Of a DNA stretch of 51,837 bases, positions 49,033 through 51,837 are shown piece after piece; position 1 is the first letter of the stretch, and the number at the start of each line of letters is the position of its first letter. Position numbers and translations under genes: made by a program. The DNA is from Vibrio rotiferianus CAIM 577 = LMG 21460 (lineage in GTDB: Bacteria; Pseudomonadota; Gammaproteobacteria; Enterobacterales; Vibrionaceae): the NCBI RefSeq assembly GCF_002741985.1, contig NZ_APHW01000029.1, positions 1 through 51,837 on the forward strand, given 5' to 3'. Under the pieces are notes generated by a model. That model saw nothing but the letters and a program-made list of their open reading frames with translations, did not search any database and had not been told where the DNA came from.

Positions 49033-50310
49033 TTACTCAGCCATGTAATTTTCTGGCATTTCAATGCGAGCAACACCCGAATCAACTGCTGCTTGAGCAA
49101 CGGCTTTCGCAACACGTGGTAACAGACGCGAATCCATTGGTTTTGGAATGATGTAATCAGAACCAAACTCTAGCTTATCTACGCCCGCCGCCTTCAGTAC
49201 CGCTTCAGGCACAGGCTCTTTAGCCAACTCACGAATCGCATCAACAGCCGCTAACTTCATCTCATCGTTGATTTCGCTTGCACGAACGTCCAACGCCCCA
49301 CGGAAGATGAATGGGAAACACAGTACGTTGTTTACTTGGTTCGGGTAGTCACTACGACCAGTACCCATGATCAAGTCATCACGCACTTCGTGAGCCAGTT
49401 CAGGTTTGATTTCTGGATCTGGGTTTGAACATGCGAACACAACTGGCTTGTCTGCCATTAGCTTCAACGCTTCTGCTGGTAGTAGGTTTGGACCCGATAC
49501 ACCCAAGAACAGATCCGCACCTTCAATCACATCTTCAAGCGTGCGCTTGTCAGTGTTGTTTGCGAACAACTGTTTGTATTCGTTTAGGTCGTCACGACGT
49601 GTATGGATCACCCCTTTACGATCCAGCATGTAGATCTTCTCGCGCATTGCGCCACATTTGATCAACAGCTCCATACATGCCACAGCTGCAGCACCTGCAC
49701 CAAGACAAACGATGGTTGATTCTTCTAACTTCTTACCTTGCAGCTCGATTGCATTCAGCATACCCGCTGCCGTTACGATTGCTGTACCGTGTTGGTCATC
49801 ATGAAATACTGGCACGTCACAACGTTCGATAAGACGCTTTTCAATCTCAAAACAATCTGGTGCTTTGATATCTTCTAAGTTGATACCACCGAAAGTGTCA
49901 GCAATGTTTGCTACTGTGTCGACAAATTCGTCGATCGTACGATGTTTTACTTCGATATCAATAGAATCTAGCCCAGCAAAGCGTTTGAATAGCAGTGCTT
50001 TACCTTCCATTACTGGCTTAGAAGCTAGCGGGCCAAGGTTACCCAAACCAAGAATCGCCGTACCGTTAGAAATAACCGCAACCATGTTGCCCTTCGCCGT
50101 ATACTTGTACACATTATCAGCATTCTGTGCGATTTCACGAACAGGTTCCGCAACACCTGGGCTGTATGCCAATGCAAGATCGTTGGCAGTTTCAGCAGGC
50201 TTAGTCAGCTCTACTGCGATTTTTCCCGGAGTTGGGTACGCATGGTAGTCTAATGCTTGTTGGCGGCGTTCTTCTTCTGGGGTGACTTCTTGGCGATTGT
50301 CTTCAGACAT
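49033..50310 (-). CDS. Malic enzyme (NAD(P)-dependent, short form)
   Basis: Decarboxylates malate to pyruvate. The 425-residue protein from the ATG at 50310 has the malic-enzyme N-domain (LAYSPGVAEP, GNMVAVISNGTAILGLGNLG, with the catalytic lysine in PVMEGKALLFKRFAG), the metal site EDIKAPDCFEIE and FHDDQHGTAIV, and a Rossmann domain (IVCLGAGAAAVACMELL). It corresponds to the first half of E. coli MaeB and lacks the C-terminal phosphotransacetylase-like domain. The cofactor cannot be fixed by eye. The longer start at 50379 is less likely. Confidence 0.93.
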   Translation of the reverse strand: MSEDNRQEVTPEEERRQQALDYHAYPTPGKIAVELTKPAETANDLALAYSPGVAEPVREIAQNADNVYKYTAKGNMVAVISNGTAILGLGNLGPLASKPVMEGKALLFKRFAGLDSIDIEVKHRTIDEFVDTVANIADTFGGINLEDIKAPDCFEIEKRLIERCDVPVFHDDQHGTAIVTAAGMLNAIELQGKKLEESTIVCLGAGAAAVACMELLIKCGAMREKIYMLDRKGVIHTRRDDLNEYKQLFANNTDKRTLEDVIEGADLFLGVSGPNLLPAEALKLMADKPVVFACSNPDPEIKPELAHEVRDDLIMGTGRSDYPNQVNNVLCFPFIFRGALDVRASEINDEMKLAAVDAIRELAKEPVPEAVLKAAGVDKLEFGSDYIIPKPMDSRLLPRVAKAVAQAAVDSGVARIEMPENYMAE

Positions 50311-50518
50311 GGATCGTTTCTCTTTTGTTATTTTTCGGTACGGGGGAATAAATTCTAAAGGATAGAAGTCAAACTTCATAGGCTAGATTGCGAGCTATAT
50401 CCTTAAAAAGGCCGATAATAAAAGAGATTAGACCAGATATTAGTGATGAGCACCCTTTTTACAGGTCAGGTGCTCTCTTAATCACTTAGTTCGGAAAAGA
50501 AAACAGCGAAATATAATC

Positions 50519-50995
50519 TCACTCTTCATCCACGTACTGCGCTTGTAGGTAATTCTCAATGCCGGACATCTCAATCAAGCCCAGTTGCGTCTCAAGCCAA
50601 TCGACATGCTCTTCTTCGTCTTCAAGGATATCTTGGAATAGATCGCGTGAAACATAATCACGAATATCTTCGGCATAAGCGATGGCATCTTTAAGATCAG
50701 GAATGGCCGCCATCTCGAGTTTAAGATCACACTCAAGCATCTCTTTGGTATCTTCACCAATCATCAACTTACCGAGATCTTGTAAGTTAGGTAAACCTTC
50801 TAAAAACAGAATTCGTTCGATCAAGTGATCGGCGTGCTTCATTTCATCGATTGACTCGTGGTACTCCTTATCGGCTAAGTGCTTTAACCCCCAGTCTTTG
50901 TACATACGAGCGTGTAGGAAATATTGATTAATAGCGACGAGCTCATTACCGAGCACTTTATTGAGATGTTGAATTATGATTGGATCGCCTTTCAT
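50519..50995 (-). CDS. bfr: Bacterioferritin
   Basis: Iron-storage 24-mer with heme. The 158-residue four-helix protein has the ferroxidase ligands in [33 protein letters not shown] and the C-terminal [13 protein letters not shown]. Met52, the axial heme ligand, is at the E. coli position. The ATG at 50995 has GAGGAGGG upstream; the longer start at 51052 would remove the conserved MKGD N-terminus. It lies 74 bp after bfd on the same strand. Confidence 0.96.
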   Translation of the reverse strand: MKGDPIIIQHLNKVLGNELVAINQYFLHARMYKDWGLKHLADKEYHESIDEMKHADHLIERILFLEGLPNLQDLGKLMIGEDTKEMLECDLKLEMAAIPDLKDAIAYAEDIRDYVSRDLFQDILEDEEEHVDWLETQLGLIEMSGIENYLQAQYVDEE

Positions 50996-51069
50996 GACAA
51001 AGCCCTCCTCTTTGGCTTCATTTAAATGTAGAAGCAAATGAGAAGGTGTCAAAAAGCCCTAACTAATAA

Positions 51070-51258
51070 TTAGCTAGCTTGTTTCAGTGTTAAGTATTCC
51101 GTTTCCGCTAACATTTCTTTCGCTTGTTTGATGCACTTGCCACATTGGCTACCTAGAGCTGTGCATCGCTTGATTCCTCTGATGTCAGTTACGCCTTCAT
51201 CTATCGCCAACTTCCTAATTTTCTTGTCAGAGACACCATGACAAAGACAAACGTACAT
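51070..51258 (-). CDS. bfd: Bacterioferritin-associated ferredoxin
   Basis: A 62-residue 2Fe-2S protein that reduces bacterioferritin iron for release. Cluster ligands are Cys4 and Cys6 (MYVCLCHGVSD) and Cys39 and Cys42 (GSQCGKC), the BFD-like domain pattern. The ATG at 51258 has AAGG upstream at a good distance; a GTG 6 bp earlier is too close. It is followed by bfr, the pairing known in E. coli. A palindrome lies just upstream of the start. Confidence 0.95.
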   Translation of the reverse strand: MYVCLCHGVSDKKIRKLAIDEGVTDIRGIKRCTALGSQCGKCIKQAKEMLAETEYLTLKQAS

Positions 51259-51296
51259 ACTCACAACCTTTAAATTTTACTTTGGAGCGAAATATA

Positions 51297-51315
51297 AACA
51301 AGAATCGTTCTTGTT
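51297..51315. promoter_or_regulatory. Palindrome upstream of bfd, possible iron-response operator
   Basis: AACAAGAA-TCG-TTCTTGTT is a perfect 8-bp inverted repeat with a 3-bp centre, 39 bp upstream of bfd. bfd is Fur-repressed in many bacteria. The sequence resembles a 19-bp Fur box in size and symmetry but matches its consensus only in part, so Fur is a guess and another regulator is possible. Confidence 0.45.
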
Positions 51316-51468
51316 GCTAGTTGTAATAACACGAATTACAGAACGTTTTGTTATATGGATTTGGACAGTTTAAGTCATTTTCAGGGACTTAGCGTGACGC
51401 TAGAAAAATGGGAAACTTGGAATGATATAAGGTTATGTTTTTCAATGATAAAAAGCATAACAAAGAGA

Positions 51469-51476
51469 GGGGGGGG
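51469..51476 (+). repeat. G8 homopolymer run in non-coding DNA
   Basis: Eight consecutive G between AGA and CTTA, in the gap between bfd and tuf. It has the same length as the three runs that break coding genes in this window. Apart from the 19-bp palindrome, this run and the tuf terminator, I see nothing else in 51259-51596. Confidence 0.9.
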
Positions 51477-51512
51477 CTTATAACCATATTGGAAAGAGAA
51501 ATAGCAGATATA

Positions 51513-51540
51513 AAAAAGGGAAGCCTTAGCTTCCCTTTTT
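51513..51540. terminator. Terminator after tuf
   Basis: 12-bp stem AAAAAGGGAAGC/GCTTCCCTTTTT with loop CTTA. A T-rich tail (TTTTTTA) follows on the reverse strand, 57 bp past the tuf stop. Confidence 0.9.
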
Positions 51541-51596
51541 CTAGCGCTTTCTTCAAAAAGAAGAAGAGTGCAAGATTACGATTAATTCGTTAAGAA

Positions 51597-51837
51597 TTAG
51601 TCGAAGATCTTAGCAACAACACCAGCACCTACTGTACGGCCACCTTCACGGATAGCGAAACGTAGACCTTCGTCCATAGCGATAGGAGCGATTAGCTCAA
51701 CTTGCATTTGGATGTTGTCGCCTGGCATTACCATTTCTACGCCTTCTGGTAGAGAGATGTCACCAGTTACGTCAGTTGTACGGAAGTAGAACTGTGGACG
51801 GTAGCCTTTGAAGAATGGAGTGTGACGACCACCTTCA
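51597..51837 (-). CDS. tuf: Elongation factor Tu, C-terminal 79 residues (window edge cuts the start)
   Basis: The reverse strand encodes the last 79 residues of EF-Tu: [19 protein letters not shown], then [20 protein letters not shown] and [20 protein letters not shown], ending VVAKIFD before a TAA at 51597-51599. This is domain 3, which contacts tRNA and EF-Ts. The upstream part lies beyond the window. The rrn genes at the other end and tuf here fit a region near the replication origin; that is inference. Confidence 0.97.
   Translation of the reverse strand, partial: EGGRHTPFFKGYRPQFYFRTTDVTGDISLPEGVEMVMPGDNIQMQVELIAPIAMDEGLRFAIREGGRTVGAGVVAKIFD

Noticed and set aside
50448..50475. Hairpin GAGCACC/GGTGCTC between the malic enzyme gene and bfr as a terminator
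   Set aside because: The loop is 14 bases and no T-run follows on the reverse strand, so terminator activity for bfr is not supported.

Overview
The window is a chromosomal segment of a Vibrio, most likely of the Harveyi clade (V. parahaemolyticus, V. alginolyticus, V. harveyi and relatives). The evidence is a near-canonical AphA (quorum-sensing regulator), an ArgH-acetyltransferase fusion, a peroxiredoxin-glutaredoxin fusion beside oxyR, the pilMNOPQ-aroKB-damX-dam-rpe cluster, and Vibrio-type ribosomal RNA and proteins. It is almost entirely housekeeping DNA. I see no phage, insertion sequence, integron, CRISPR array or tRNA gene.

Layout. 1-900: the 5' end of a 16S rRNA gene read leftwards, with its leader and two tandem promoters. 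918-5282: cysJIH sulfite-assimilation operon. 5399-7909: a small unknown gene, a broken outer-membrane protein gene, pspG with a sigma-54 promoter, and dusA. 8189-9126: zur and a CheX-like gene. 9227-15346: pgi, yjbQ, a short Omp85-type barrel, alr and dnaB. 15556-17835: a DUF481 protein and the rpsF-priB-rpsR-rplI operon. 18092-27636: rpe, dam, damX, aroB, aroK and pilQPONM, all leftward. 27776-32233: mrcA (PBP1A), oxyR and the OxyR-linked peroxiredoxin. 32403-32968: two small membrane or Cys-rich proteins. 33122-39650: the arginine cluster argCBG-argH(A) with divergent argE. 39929-43537: ppc and aphA. 43608-48919: the methionine genes metF, metL, metB and metJ. 49033-51837: a malic enzyme, bfr, bfd and the 3' part of tuf.

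Regulation can be read directly in several places. There are MetJ operators made of tandem 8-bp met boxes before metF and between metB and metJ. Tandem ARG boxes spaced 3 bp lie in the argC/argE gap and before argH. A four-part OxyR site lies between oxyR and its peroxiredoxin. A -24/-12 promoter precedes pspG. The aphA leader has a segment complementary to the conserved core of the Qrr small RNAs, and a LuxR/HapR-like site lies upstream.

The most unusual feature concerns sequence integrity. Three protein genes (an outer-membrane protein, pilQ and metB) are each broken at a run of exactly eight G/C, where six would restore the family sequence. A fourth G8 run lies between genes. Essential dnaB carries a separate one-base deletion. 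The simplest explanation is assembly error at homopolymers, but the repeated +2 change deserves a check. I found no convincing undescribed multi-gene system. The best candidates for new biology are small: an unannotated 34-residue membrane protein gene, a 76-residue unknown gene beside cysJ, and structured untranslated regions.
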